Shown: positions 1 through 7,918 of the stretch, piece by piece
Numbering within the stretch: position 1 is the first letter of the stretch
How the letters are laid out: every line of letters begins with the position of its first letter
From: Alphaproteobacteria bacterium
GTDB taxonomy: Bacteria; Pseudomonadota; Alphaproteobacteria; SHVP01
DNA: 12,824 nt
Direction: 5' to 3'
Assembly: GCA_009694165.1 (NCBI GenBank)
Contig: SHVP01000070.1
Location: forward strand, 1 to 12,824
Notes under the pieces: model-generated
Databases searched by the model: none
Told to the model about the DNA's origin: nothing
Seen by the model: the letters and a program-made list of their open reading frames with translations, nothing else
Position numbers and translations under genes: made by a program

Positions 1-1626
1 GCCGTCGACGCGTTGCACAAATCGCCGTCCGCCCGCCGGCAGGTCGTAGGCGAGCTCCGGCGCGTGCAGTCGGAGATTGGCGTAGTCGACGACGTTGATG
101 TCGGCGCGCAGGCCGGGTGCGAGACGGCCGCGATCGCCGAATCCGAAGAACGTCGCGTTGTCAAAGGTCTGGCGCCGTACCAGCCATTCGAGCGGCAGCT
201 TTTCCCCGCGATTGCGATCGCGCGCCCAATGGGTCAACAGGAACGTGGGCATACTGGCATCGCAGATGACACCGCAATGGGCGCCACCATCGCTCAACCC
301 CACCACGGTCCCCGGCTCGGTCAGCATGGCGCGGATCGGCTCGTGGTCGCCGGTCACGTAATTGGTGACCGGGAAGAACAGCGTGCGCGTACCGTCGCCC
401 GCGGTCAGGTAGTCATAGGCATAGGCCGCGGGCGAACGATTGGTGCCGGCCGCCAGCTGCTCGACGCTGCGTTCAGGCCCGGGCTCGTAGTCGGGCGGGT
501 CGCCGAGAATGTAAAGCCGATCCCACCGTTTGGTCGCAAATCGGTGCGGAGGCGACATGATGTCGAGCAGCTGCTGCGTCGACTCCTCGTGGAGAATTCG
601 CTCGCGCACTGCCGGGTCGCGCAGACGCGCTAGCCGCGTCGCCGGATCAAGTTTGGCCAGCGCGGCGAAGCTAGGTTTGGCGCTGAACGGCGTCAGCGAG
701 GTGAGCAGTCCGAGAATGAGCCCAACCGGGCGGCAGGCGACCTGCGCGGCGACCGGCAGGCCTTCGCCGCGCGCCTGGCGAACGCCCGCCATCAGGCGGC
801 GCCAGCGCTGCGGATCGCTGAGGCGGTCGGTCAACAGGAACCATACCGGCCGGCCACTGTCGCGCGCTTGACGCTTGATCCAAGCGAACTCGGCCGCCTC
901 GTCGACGAAATCGGCCAACATCCCGAAGGCACCGCGCCCGGCGGCGGCTAGCGCCTGGCCGATGCCGAGGAATTCCGTCTCCTGCGCGAAGTACGCGGGA
1001 ACGTTGGAGCCGCTATAGGTGCGGTGCAGGTCGGTGCGCGAAGTGGTGAAGCCGAACGCGCCCGCCCGCAGCCCTTCCTCGGTCAGGCGGCGCATGGCGC
1101 CGATTTCGTCGGCGGTCGCTGGCTCGTGCCGCAGTGCCCGCTCGCCCATGACGAAAAAACGAATCGGGTGATGGGGCACCTGGGCGGCGATATCGATCGT
1201 CCGCGGCACCCGTTCGAGCGCATCGAGGTACTCGGGAAAACTCTCCCAGTCCCATTTGAGACCCTCGGCGAGGACGATGCCGGGAATATCTTCGACGCCT
1301 TCCATCAGGTCGATGAGCTTGGCGCGATCCGCCGGGCGACAGGGCGCGAAGCCGACGCCACAATTGCCGAACATGACGGTGGTGGCGCCATGCCACGACG
1401 AGGGCGCCAGAATCGGGTCCCAGGTCGCCTGGCCGTCATAGTGGGTGTGGACGTCGATCCAGCCGGGCAGCACCAGTTGACCGTCAGCATCGACCTCGCG
1501 TCTGCCGGGGCCGGCCTTGCCGCCGACCTGGGCGAGACGATCGCCGACGATCGCCACGTCGCCCTGATAGCCGGCCTGCCCGGTGCCATCGACGATGGTG
1601 CCGCCGCGAATGACGATGTCGTGCAT
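1..1626 (-). CDS. Amidohydrolase, D-aminoacylase/N-acyl-D-amino-acid deacylase type (C-terminus off the left edge)
   Basis: The reading frame is open from an ATG at 1626 to the window edge: 542 residues with no stop. The N-terminus (MHDIVIRGGTIVDGTG) and the metal-binding HTH (H60, H62, in DVHTHYDG) are typical of the amidohydrolase superfamily. The FGNCGVGFAPC stretch (C89, C96) and the SDGGAH motif (D446) are typical of the Amidohydro_3/D-aminoacylase branch, where the cysteine is a known zinc ligand. The sequence near the edge (YDLPAGGRRFVQRV) resembles the last part of these enzymes, so probably only about 30-40 residues are missing. Expected activity is hydrolysis of an N-acyl amino acid or similar amide in the cytoplasm; the substrate is unknown. 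A weak AGGG lies 6 bases before the ATG. It lies 101 bases downstream of the decayed flavoprotein gene on the same strand, so the two may once have been co-transcribed. Confidence 0.9.
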   Translation of the reverse strand, partial: MHDIVIRGGTIVDGTGQAGYQGDVAIVGDRLAQVGGKAGPGRREVDADGQLVLPGWIDVHTHYDGQATWDPILAPSSWHGATTVMFGNCGVGFAPCRPADRAKLIDLMEGVEDIPGIVLAEGLKWDWESFPEYLDALERVPRTIDIAAQVPHHPIRFFVMGERALRHEPATADEIGAMRRLTEEGLRAGAFGFTTSRTDLHRTYSGSNVPAYFAQETEFLGIGQALAAAGRGAFGMLADFVDEAAEFAWIKRQARDSGRPVWFLLTDRLSDPQRWRRLMAGVRQARGEGLPVAAQVACRPVGLILGLLTSLTPFSAKPSFAALAKLDPATRLARLRDPAVRERILHEESTQQLLDIMSPPHRFATKRWDRLYILGDPPDYEPGPERSVEQLAAGTNRSPAAYAYDYLTAGDGTRTLFFPVTNYVTGDHEPIRAMLTEPGTVVGLSDGGAHCGVICDASMPTFLLTHWARDRNRGEKLPLEWLVRRQTFDNATFFGFGDRGRLAPGLRADINVVDYANLRLHAPELAYDLPAGGRRFVQRVDG

Positions 1627-1727
1627 GAGCGCCCTACCCTGTCCGGCGGCGATCTTAGCGCATCGGCGGCGGCAGCGCGCGGTCCCCCGCGCCCAGGAAC
1701 GACCGGGTCTCCGGCGGGCCGTCGTGT

Positions 1728-3607
1728 CTACAGCCGATAAGCCAATTCCAGCGCGTCGGTGGTGGCGGCCCACAGGCCGCGCGGGGCGACGCACTCGCCG
1801 ATGGAGTGCACGCCAGCCGGTACCGGCCGCGCCGTGGTTCCCGTCGACAGCACGATCGAATCGAAGGGCCCCAGCCGGCGACCATCGCTGAACTCGACGC
1901 TCATGCCGTCGACGCGGGCGATGGTTGCGCCACTGATTACCGCGACGGCCGCCGCGCGCAGGCGATCGGCCACCTCGCCCACCTCGCGTGTCCATTGCAA
2001 CTCGCCTTCGCCCAACTGGCGCTCGCTGGTGACGACCGTGAGCGAGGCAACCAAGTCGCTCGCCACCAGCGTTTCGACCAGCGACACCGCCGGCCAGCCG
2101 CCCTCTTCGTCGATCACCAGTACGCGGCCCCCGACCACTGCATTGCCGGCCAGCACGGCGCGGCCATGCGGCAGGTGATGGGCGCCGGGGATGCCGTCGA
2201 ACAGATGCGGCCGCAGGCGCCAGACCGCGGTCTAGCTCGGCTCGGCGCCGGTCGCCCAGATTGCGGTGGCATCGCCGAGCGTCGCCGACTCGAAGACCGG
2301 CGAGGACACCTTTACCTCGACGTCGAGTCGTCGCAGTTCCTCTTCCCACCAGGTGAGCGGCAGCATCATCTCGTCACGATGCGGCGCTGCGGCAGCCCAG
2401 CGCATCTGGCCGCCGAGTTCGGCGCGCGCCTCTTACAGCGTGACGCGGAAGCCGCGGAGCGCTGCCAGGCGCGCCGCTTCGAGCCCAGCCGGTCCGCCAC
2501 CGACGACCACCAGCGGCGGTTGACCGACGACCTTGCGGCAGCGCGGGAACTCGATCTCGCGCCCCGCCCCCGAGTGGATGACGCAACCCGAGCGATAGCC
2601 GCGATTGAGAAAGCCGGTGCAGGCCTGATTGCACGACATGCAGGGCCGGATGCGACCGTCCTGGCCGGCATCGATCTTGTTGATCCATTCCGGCTCGGCC
2701 ACCCAGGTGCGCGCCATGGCGATGCCGTCGGCCATGCCCGAGGCGACTAGGGTTTCCGCCTCCTCCGCGGTGCGAATGCGGCCGGCGACCAACACCGGCA
2801 CGCCGCACTCCTGGCGGAAGCGGGCGCCCGCCGGGCCCAGGTCCATGCGCGGGCGAGCGAGCGCATGGCATAGAGCGATTCGTCGATATCGTAATCGGGA
2901 GTGGCGCCCTGGGTGTGGTGGGCGACCGCGGTGCGGACGCCGACGGCAAGGTCCGGACCGGCGGCGGCGCGCACCGCGGCGAGAATCTCGCGCACGATGC
3001 GCAGGCGGTTGTCGGGCGAGCCGCCGCAACCGTCGGTGCATCGATTGATCGGCGGCGACAGGAACGAGGCGAGCAGGTAATCGCTCGCCGTCTGCACCTC
3101 GAGGATGTCGACGCCGGCCGTCCGGCAGGCCTTCGCCGCGTCGACGTAAGCGGCGATGAGCTCCTTGATTTCCACCAGCGACAGCGCCTTCGGCACCTCG
3201 CCGCGCGAGTTCGGCACCGCCGAGGGCGCCACCGTGACGCCGTCCGCCAGCGGCGACACGTTGTAGCCCGCGTGCCAGAGCGTGATTGCCAGCTTAGCGC
3301 CGGCGCGCCGCACCGCCGTAGCGGTCTTGGCGAGCGAGGGAACCAGTGCCTCGCCGCTCACTCGGATCTGCAACCCGGTAAACCGTTGACTGGTCAGATG
3401 CACCGGCAGCGACGAGGCGCTTACCACCGCCGCGCCGCCGCGGGCGCGCGCCACCAGATAGGCATGATGGCGCGGGCTGATGGTGCCCGTGTGATCGCCG
3501 AGGCGCATGCCGTGCGCCACCATAGTCGCGCGATTCTTGAGCGTGACCCGGCCAAGCGCAAGCGGGGAAAACAGGTGCGGGTAGCGGCGGGCGCCAGACC
3601 GGGGCAC
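1728..3607 (-). pseudogene. Decayed TMADH-like flavoprotein (old-yellow-enzyme barrel, 4Fe-4S, FAD/NAD domains)
   Basis: The whole length aligns by eye with the intact neighbour at 3938-5896 but is split over frames. The likely start is GTG at 3607 (VPRSGARRYPHLFSPLALG). The first frame runs to about 2860, ending in YAMRSLAR. Homology then resumes in another frame (MDLGPAGARFRQECGVPVLV) after loss of a segment matching roughly residues 253-275 of the intact copy. The Fe-S cysteines (C-x2-C-x3-C-x11-C) and GGGPAG remain. A TAA at 2435-2433 replaces the codon equal to Tyr418 (TAC) of the intact copy. A second in-frame TAG lies at 2234-2232, before TAVWRLRPHL. The frame then continues to the natural stop at 1730-1728. 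The barrel signature NRRTDEYGGSLENR of the intact copy reads NRCTDGCGGSPDNR here. One frame-changing deletion, two nonsense codons and signature erosion together indicate an inactive gene rather than a sequencing error. Confidence 0.9.
2843..2868. repeat. Inverted repeat at the deletion junction in the flavoprotein pseudogene
   Basis: CCATGCGC (2843-2850) and GCGCATGG (2861-2868) are perfect 8-base inverted arms around a 10-base loop. They span the place where the pseudogene changes frame and loses about 20-25 codons relative to the intact copy. A hairpin of this kind may mark, or may have promoted, the deletion; that mechanism is inferred. Confidence 0.5.
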
Positions 3608-3618
3608 GGAACGACCGC

Positions 3619-3801
3619 TCAGCCGAGCACGAGTCCGGCGAGGTAGCCGAGCGAGCCGGCGACCAAGCCGATGAGGCCGAAGATCGCGGCGAAGGAAAAG
3701 ACGAAGGTGACGGCGCCGACGGCCGCGGCCCAGGCATGATCGTCGACCGACAGCAAGGCGGTCGTCAGCAGCAGGATGAGCGCGAACAAATATTCGATCA
3801 C
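3619..3801 (-). CDS. Small membrane protein, 60 residues, family not recognised
   Basis: The frame starts at GTG 3801 and ends at TGA 3621-3619, giving a very hydrophobic 60-residue product. A first membrane segment covers about residues 4-18 (LFALILLLTTALL). After a short polar turn (SVDDH), one long or two short segments cover about residues 24-58, rich in G, A and F. Only D19, D20, H21 and E3 are charged or ionisable, so this is an integral membrane protein if expressed. There is no convincing ribosome binding site before the GTG. The stop lies 11 bases before the start of the decayed flavoprotein gene, which suggests translational coupling of the two in an ancestor. I do not recognise the family. 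It could be a non-coding hydrophobic frame in GC-rich DNA, but its aromatic and isoleucine content argues for a real gene. Confidence 0.5.
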   Translation of the reverse strand: MIEYLFALILLLTTALLSVDDHAWAAAVGAVTFVFSFAAIFGLIGLVAGSLGYLAGLVLG

Positions 3802-3937
3802 GGCGGCCCCGGCAACGACCCTGGTAGCGCCTTACGGCGCTGTTCGACAGGTTCCCGGCCTTAGCCGCCTGCCGCGGCACCATGCCAATTGGCACCCGGG
3901 GCCGTAACCGCTAGGCTGGCGGGGGGGAGGACAACCC
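3802..3937. promoter_or_regulatory. Divergent intergenic region between the two flavoprotein genes
   Basis: These 136 bases separate two divergently transcribed units: the small membrane ORF plus pseudogene to the left, and the intact flavoprotein to the right. Promoters for both should lie here. AGCGCC-TTAC-GGCGCT at 3826-3841 can form a hairpin with a 6-base stem. I see no confident -35/-10 pair. For the rightward gene, GGAGG at 3926-3930 lies 7 bases before ATG 3938 and fixes that start. Confidence 0.55.
3883..3894. promoter_or_regulatory. Perfect 12-base palindrome, candidate operator
   Basis: TGCCAATTGGCA is a perfect palindrome in the divergent intergenic region, about 44 bases before the start codon of the intact flavoprotein gene. 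Its place and symmetry fit a binding site for a dimeric regulator that could control both directions. No regulator gene is in the window, so the protein is unknown. Confidence 0.4.
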
Positions 3938-5896
3938 ATGCCCAAGCCGAGCGCGCGCTACCCGCAGCTGTTGTCGCCGATCCGCCTGGGGCCGGTGACA
4001 CTGGCCAACCGGGCCGTCATCAGCGGCCACTCCATGCATCACGGCGATGGCCAGCCCGGCATCTCGGATCGCTACCGCGCCTATTTGGTGGTCCGCGCCA
4101 AGGGCGGCGCCGCCCTGGTTGGCGTCGAGTCCTCGCCCGTCCACGTGAGCACGCAGAACCGCACCAGCCAGGTCGAGCTTTTCCGCGACGAGGCGATCGC
4201 CTCGATGGCGCGCGCGGCAAGCGAAGTCCACGACGCCGGCTCGTTACTGTCGATGATCCTCTGGCATGGCGGACACAACGTTCCGCATCGCGCCGGCCAT
4301 TACGCCGTCGCCCCCTCGCCCATTCCGAGCTTTCGCGTACGCGAGGTGCCCAAGCCCTTGAGCCGCCGCGAGATCAAGGAAATCGCCGCCGCGTTTGGCA
4401 GTGCCGCGCGACGCTGCCGCGAGGCCGGCATCGACGTCCTCGAGGTGCAGACGGCGACCGACTACTTGCTCGGCTCGTTTCTCTCGCCGACGCTCAATCG
4501 CCGTACCGACGAATATGGCGGCTCGCTCGAAAACCGGGCGCGCGCCGTGTGCGAGGTGCTGGAGGCCGTGCGCACCGCCGCCGGCGACAAGATTGCCGTT
4601 GGCGTGCGCACTTCGATCGCCCACTTGATCGCGACCGACCCGCACGACTACGGCGCCGAGGAGTCGTTGGCAGCCATGACTTATCTCGCCCGGCGCGGCC
4701 TAGTCGACTACGTCAGCCTGATCACCGGCTCGCATTGGTCGATGGCCGAAACCATTCCGCCGATGACAAAGCCACGGCCACAGATCGCCGAGCAGTCGGC
4801 CGTTTTTCGCCGCGAACTGAAGGTGCCAGTGATTGTCGCCGGTCGCATTCGGACCGCCGCCGAAGCCGAAGCGATCATCGCCAAGGGCCAGGCCGACATC
4901 GTCGCCATGGCGCGCACGTGGATCGCCGAGCCGGACTGGATCAGGAAGCTGGTTGAGGACCGCGAGGACGAGATTCGGCCCTGCATGACATGCAACCAAG
5001 CCTGCATCGGCTTCGTTACCCGAGGCTTTCCAGGCAGCTGCAACATCAATCCGACGGCCGGACGGGAACTAGAGCTGACGCCACCGGCGCCGGCGGCGCG
5101 CCCGAAGAAGGTGGCGGTGATCGGCGGCGGACCGGCCGGGCTCGAAACCGCTCGCGTGGCCGCGCTGCGCGGGCACCGCGTCACGCTGTACGAGGCGAGC
5201 GGCCGTCTCGGCGGCCAGATGCGCCTCGCCGCCGAGGCGCCGAACCGCCACGAGATGCTGCCCGCCCTCGATTGGTGGCAGCGCGAATTGGAACGCCTGC
5301 AGGTGCGGGTCCACGTCAATACCGCGGTTACCGCCGCCACCGCGCTCGACGCCGACGAGGTCGTGTGGGCCGTGGGCGGCACCCCCGCGCCAACCGCCGT
5401 CTGGCGCCTGCGCCCGCATCTGGTCGAGGGCATTCCGGGCAGCGCCGGTCTGCCCCATGGGCGGGACGTTCTGACCGGCCGAGCCGGCGTCAAGGGCAGC
5501 GTCCTCATCGTCGACGAGGAAGGCGGCTGGCCGGCGATCTCGCTCGCCGAAACGCTGCGCGCCCGCCGCGACGTGACCGCGCTCACCGTCGTCACCAGCG
5601 AGGCGATGCTGGGCGCGCCCGATCTCGCCTTCACCTTCGAAGAAGGCGACGTGCAGGCTCGCCTCGGCGCCTCCGGCATCACGGTGCATGCGGGAAAGCT
5701 GGTGGAACGCATCGCCGGCGGCACGGTTACGCTGGTCGGTGGGGGCACCCTAGGCCCGTTCGACGCGATCGTCCTATCGACGGGGACGCTGCCCCGCGCC
5801 ATCCCCGAAGATGCCCTCGCGGTCGGCGATTGCGTCGCGCCGCGCGGCATCTGGGGTGCCACGTTCGATGCCGCCCAGGTCGCTCGTGGATTGTAA
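3938..5896 (+). CDS. TMADH/2,4-dienoyl-CoA-reductase-like NAD(P)/FMN/FAD oxidoreductase with a 4Fe-4S cluster
   Basis: This 652-residue protein has the three-part layout of trimethylamine dehydrogenase and FadH-type enzymes. An FMN-binding old-yellow-enzyme barrel covers about 1-345 (YPQLLSPIRLG; signature NRRTDEYGGSLENR at 187-200; AGRIRTAAEAE; ARTWIAEP). A 4Fe-4S motif follows with C349, C352, C356 and C368. A Rossmann-type nucleotide domain runs from about 389 (VAVIGGGPAG at 392-401) to the end, closing with a typical AVGDCVAPRG at 628-637. The length is normal for the family (about 650-730). Known relatives remove N-methyl groups from amines or reduce enoyl thioesters. The catalytic pocket here does not let me choose, and the local gene set makes an N-substituted substrate a reasonable guess. 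GGAGG 7 bases upstream supports the start. The cytoplasmic enzyme is encoded back-to-back with a decayed relative. Confidence 0.93.
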   Translation: MPKPSARYPQLLSPIRLGPVTLANRAVISGHSMHHGDGQPGISDRYRAYLVVRAKGGAALVGVESSPVHVSTQNRTSQVELFRDEAIASMARAASEVHDAGSLLSMILWHGGHNVPHRAGHYAVAPSPIPSFRVREVPKPLSRREIKEIAAAFGSAARRCREAGIDVLEVQTATDYLLGSFLSPTLNRRTDEYGGSLENRARAVCEVLEAVRTAAGDKIAVGVRTSIAHLIATDPHDYGAEESLAAMTYLARRGLVDYVSLITGSHWSMAETIPPMTKPRPQIAEQSAVFRRELKVPVIVAGRIRTAAEAEAIIAKGQADIVAMARTWIAEPDWIRKLVEDREDEIRPCMTCNQACIGFVTRGFPGSCNINPTAGRELELTPPAPAARPKKVAVIGGGPAGLETARVAALRGHRVTLYEASGRLGGQMRLAAEAPNRHEMLPALDWWQRELERLQVRVHVNTAVTAATALDADEVVWAVGGTPAPTAVWRLRPHLVEGIPGSAGLPHGRDVLTGRAGVKGSVLIVDEEGGWPAISLAETLRARRDVTALTVVTSEAMLGAPDLAFTFEEGDVQARLGASGITVHAGKLVERIAGGTVTLVGGGTLGPFDAIVLSTGTLPRAIPEDALAVGDCVAPRGIWGATFDAAQVARGL

Positions 5897-5940
5897 AGTC
5901 CGGCAGAACTTCGCCGTGTTCCGCGGAATCCGCGCCGCCC

Positions 5941-5954
5941 TTGACCTGCGTCAA
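5941..5954. promoter_or_regulatory. FNR/FixK-type box upstream of the secreted-protein gene
   Basis: TTGACCTGCGTCAA matches the TTGA-N6-TCAA pattern bound by FNR, FixK and Dnr proteins. It lies in the gap between the flavoprotein stop and the start at 6019. Its centre is about 71 bases before that start codon. In a typical activated promoter centred at -41.5, this would put transcription start near 5989 and leave a leader of about 30 bases. I could not assign a convincing -10. Expression under low oxygen is the expected consequence if the site works. Confidence 0.65.
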
Positions 5955-6008
5955 ATGGGAAACGGCGAGCTGCCCCCATGTTTGGTCTAACAAACTAATC
6001 GCGACCAT

Positions 6009-6013
6009 GGAGG
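6009..6013 (+). promoter_or_regulatory. Ribosome binding site deciding the start of the secreted-protein gene
   Basis: GGAGG ends 5 bases before ATG 6019 and overlaps the in-frame ATG at 6007. The later ATG is therefore the better start. Confidence 0.6.
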
Positions 6014-6018
6014 CGCCG

Positions 6019-6585
6019 ATGACGACCCTGACCGTTCCCTACGGAATTCTGCACCGGCCGCGACCGGCGCGGCGCGCTTACAATCGCGTTCCCGACGTCG
6101 CACTGCTGACACTCCTGGTGCTCCTGGTTCTGGCCGCCTTAGCGTGGGCCGCGACAACGGCGACAATCACGCTGGCCCGCGTCATGGGCCAGAAGTTCGA
6201 TATCAGCGTCGTCCTGACCGGGTCGGCGTCGGGCATCGACCTCAGCATCAACTAGTCGGCGGTCCTCAAGGTGGGCGACATGAACGCCAAGGCGAACCGG
6301 CCGTACAAGGTGTCCGTGTCGTCGGGCAACGTCGGCGCTGCGGTATGCGCTAGCCCGTGCTTCTACAGCACGTCCACCCTCGAGGGCCTGCCGTTCTCGC
6401 TCTATCGCGACGGCAATGTGCTCACGTTCAGTGCCGGGACCGGTGCCTTCATCAACAAGGGCACGCGCTCGGCCGGTTCGGGCGATAACTATGCGATCCA
6501 GATCACCTACGACGGCACCGGGGTCAGCTTGGCCGAAGGCAGCAACTACGAAGAGGTCTTTACGTTCACGATCGGGGTGCCGTAA
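6019..6585 (+). pseudogene. Secreted beta-rich protein gene interrupted by an in-frame amber codon
   Basis: From ATG 6019 the frame encodes a long basic N-region (RPRPARRAYNR), a hydrophobic stretch at about residues 27-43 and a probable signal-peptidase site after AWA44. It then reads ATTATITLARVMGQKFDISVV and hits TAG at 6253-6255 after residue 78. The same frame continues without another stop to TAA at 6583-6585. That downstream part carries KVSVSSGNV, CASPCFYST, FSLYRDGN and YEEVFTFTIGV. These match the intact relative at 11393-11917 (TVSVSSANV, CTAPCFYSS, FALYRGST, YSETLTFSIAV), so the TAG sits inside a conserved protein, near a glutamine (CAG) of the relative. A GTG at 6271 could start the second half, but without a signal peptide. 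The last 20 bases overlap the end of the convergent transporter gene. Most likely it is a recently broken gene with its FNR-type promoter and ribosome binding site still present. Confidence 0.8.
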
Positions 6586-7867
6586 TCGGTCGGAGGCGAA
6601 CGAAGAGCGCGGTCAGCAGCAGGCTCGTCGCCATCAGGGCGCCGCAGATCGCGTAAGGCAGGGTCGGTGCCACGCCGTAAAGGCCGCCGCCGATCATCGG
6701 CCCGATGACGTAGCCCAGTCCCTGCACCATTCCGTTCAGCCCGGCGACCGTGCCCTGCTCGGTCGCCGAGGCGCTTAACGTGAGCCCGGCGGTATAGCCA
6801 GGATTAATCAGGCCGAAGGCCAGTCCCATTAGAGCGACGCCGACCAATAGCGCGGCATAGGAATCGGTCACCGTCAGGACCACACCGCCGGCGACGCCAA
6901 GCGTGCTGCCGAGCAGCAGCAAGCGACGCGGCGACCATCGCAAGATCTGGATCAGACCGGCCTGGACAAGGACCGAGCCGACCGCCGAGATCGCCAGCGC
7001 GAACCCCGCCATCTGCGCCGTCGCCGCCGCGTCGAGCAGTTGGGTGTCCTGGACGCGGAAGCCGGTCACCTGCGGGATCGCCGCGGTGGTGGAGAACACG
7101 CAGGTGCCGACGGCGAGGAGCGGCCACACCCCGTCGGGCAATCGCAGAAAGCGATGGCGCACGCCCGGTTCGGCGCGGGGCGGCAGCGACCGCACGAAGA
7201 GGAAGCAGCCCACCGCCGCTGCGAGGACACAACTCGAGACCGCAAAAATCGGCGTGACGAGGCCGAGCCCCGCCAGTAAGGCCGCGGCGCCTGGACCGGC
7301 AATGGTACCGATGCCGAAGGCGGCGCCCAACAGGCCGACCGCCCGGGTCCGATGTTCGACCAGCGTCGTGTCGGCGATGTAGGCCTGGGCGGCCGGATAT
7401 GTCGCGCCCGCGGTCAGGGCGAAGCCGATGCGGATTGCGGCCAGCATGATGAACGCCGCGGTGCCGACGATCAGCCCAGACAGCCCGGCCAACGCGCCGA
7501 AGCCGAAAAGCGAGGCCATCACGGCGTAGCTCAGCAAGCCAAACAGAATGACCCGGCGCCGGCCCCAATGGTCGCTCACCCGCCCCCAGATCGGGCTCGA
7601 CACCATATAGACCAGCGAGGCGAGCGTGATGATGAGACCGATCTGCAACTCGCTGAGGCGCAACTCGCGCCCAAGCGGGGAGATGATGGCGAAGTAAAAA
7701 GTCTGCCCCGCCCCGGTGCAGATGATGGCGACAAAGATGGAACGCAGATCGCTGCGGCGAAGCGGTGCCCGCGCGTCAACAGTGGCTGGGGCGATGGGCA
7801 CGATGGGGGATGAGGAAACCGGTGCGGGGCGCGCAGCATAACCGCAACCGCATCGCCGCCCAAGCAC
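6566..7867 (-). CDS. Major facilitator superfamily transporter
   Basis: This is a hydrophobic protein of up to 433 residues with about 12 membrane segments. The MFS motif A between segments 2 and 3 is clear (GRVSDHWGRRRV at 95-106), and the second half repeats the pattern (GLAFGLINPGYTAG). It resembles TetA-like and aromatic or drug antiporters in size and shape, but the substrate cannot be assigned. The start is uncertain. GTG 7867 gives a 40-residue polar leader and lies in a small hairpin (AGCACC-GGG-GGTGCT, 7863-7877) with no ribosome binding site. An in-frame GTG at 7801 would shorten the leader by 22 residues. It lies 51 bases after the M24 gene on the same strand and is probably the last gene of that operon, moving the operon's substrate or product. 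Its end overlaps the convergent secreted-protein gene by 20 bases. Confidence 0.9.
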   Translation of the reverse strand: MLGRRCGCGYAARPAPVSSSPIVPIAPATVDARAPLRRSDLRSIFVAIICTGAGQTFYFAIISPLGRELRLSELQIGLIITLASLVYMVSSPIWGRVSDHWGRRRVILFGLLSYAVMASLFGFGALAGLSGLIVGTAAFIMLAAIRIGFALTAGATYPAAQAYIADTTLVEHRTRAVGLLGAAFGIGTIAGPGAAALLAGLGLVTPIFAVSSCVLAAAVGCFLFVRSLPPRAEPGVRHRFLRLPDGVWPLLAVGTCVFSTTAAIPQVTGFRVQDTQLLDAAATAQMAGFALAISAVGSVLVQAGLIQILRWSPRRLLLLGSTLGVAGGVVLTVTDSYAALLVGVALMGLAFGLINPGYTAGLTLSASATEQGTVAGLNGMVQGLGYVIGPMIGGGLYGVAPTLPYAICGALMATSLLLTALFVRLRPITAPRS

Positions 7868-7918
7868 CGGGGGTGCTACTGCGCAGCGACCGCGCCGCCG
7901 ACGCGCCCGGCGCCGGAG

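Noticed and set aside
3608..3895. An upstream extension of the decayed flavoprotein frame to 3895
   Set aside because: Homology begins just after GTG 3607. The extension is arginine-rich and lies over the small membrane ORF in another frame.
5919..5928. TTCCGCGGAA palindrome just after the intact flavoprotein gene as a terminator
   Set aside because: It has no loop and no T-run, so it would not make a normal terminator stem.
4708..5979. A 423-residue open frame on the minus strand opposite the intact flavoprotein
   Set aside because: Its product is low-complexity (R, S, A, P-rich) with no motif, and it mirrors a gene with clear cofactor motifs. It is a by-product of GC-rich codon use.
4990..6255. 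A 421-residue plus-strand frame ending at the amber codon
   Set aside because: Only its last part, from 6019, is coding. The upstream part is an out-of-frame, arginine-rich reading of the flavoprotein gene.
2232..6255. Stop-codon reassignment, suggested by TAA and TAG inside conserved frames
   Set aside because: TAG serves as the normal stop of several intact genes here (9219-9217, 10067-10065, 12251-12249), and the flavoprotein copy also has a frame-changing deletion. Ordinary gene decay explains the stops better.
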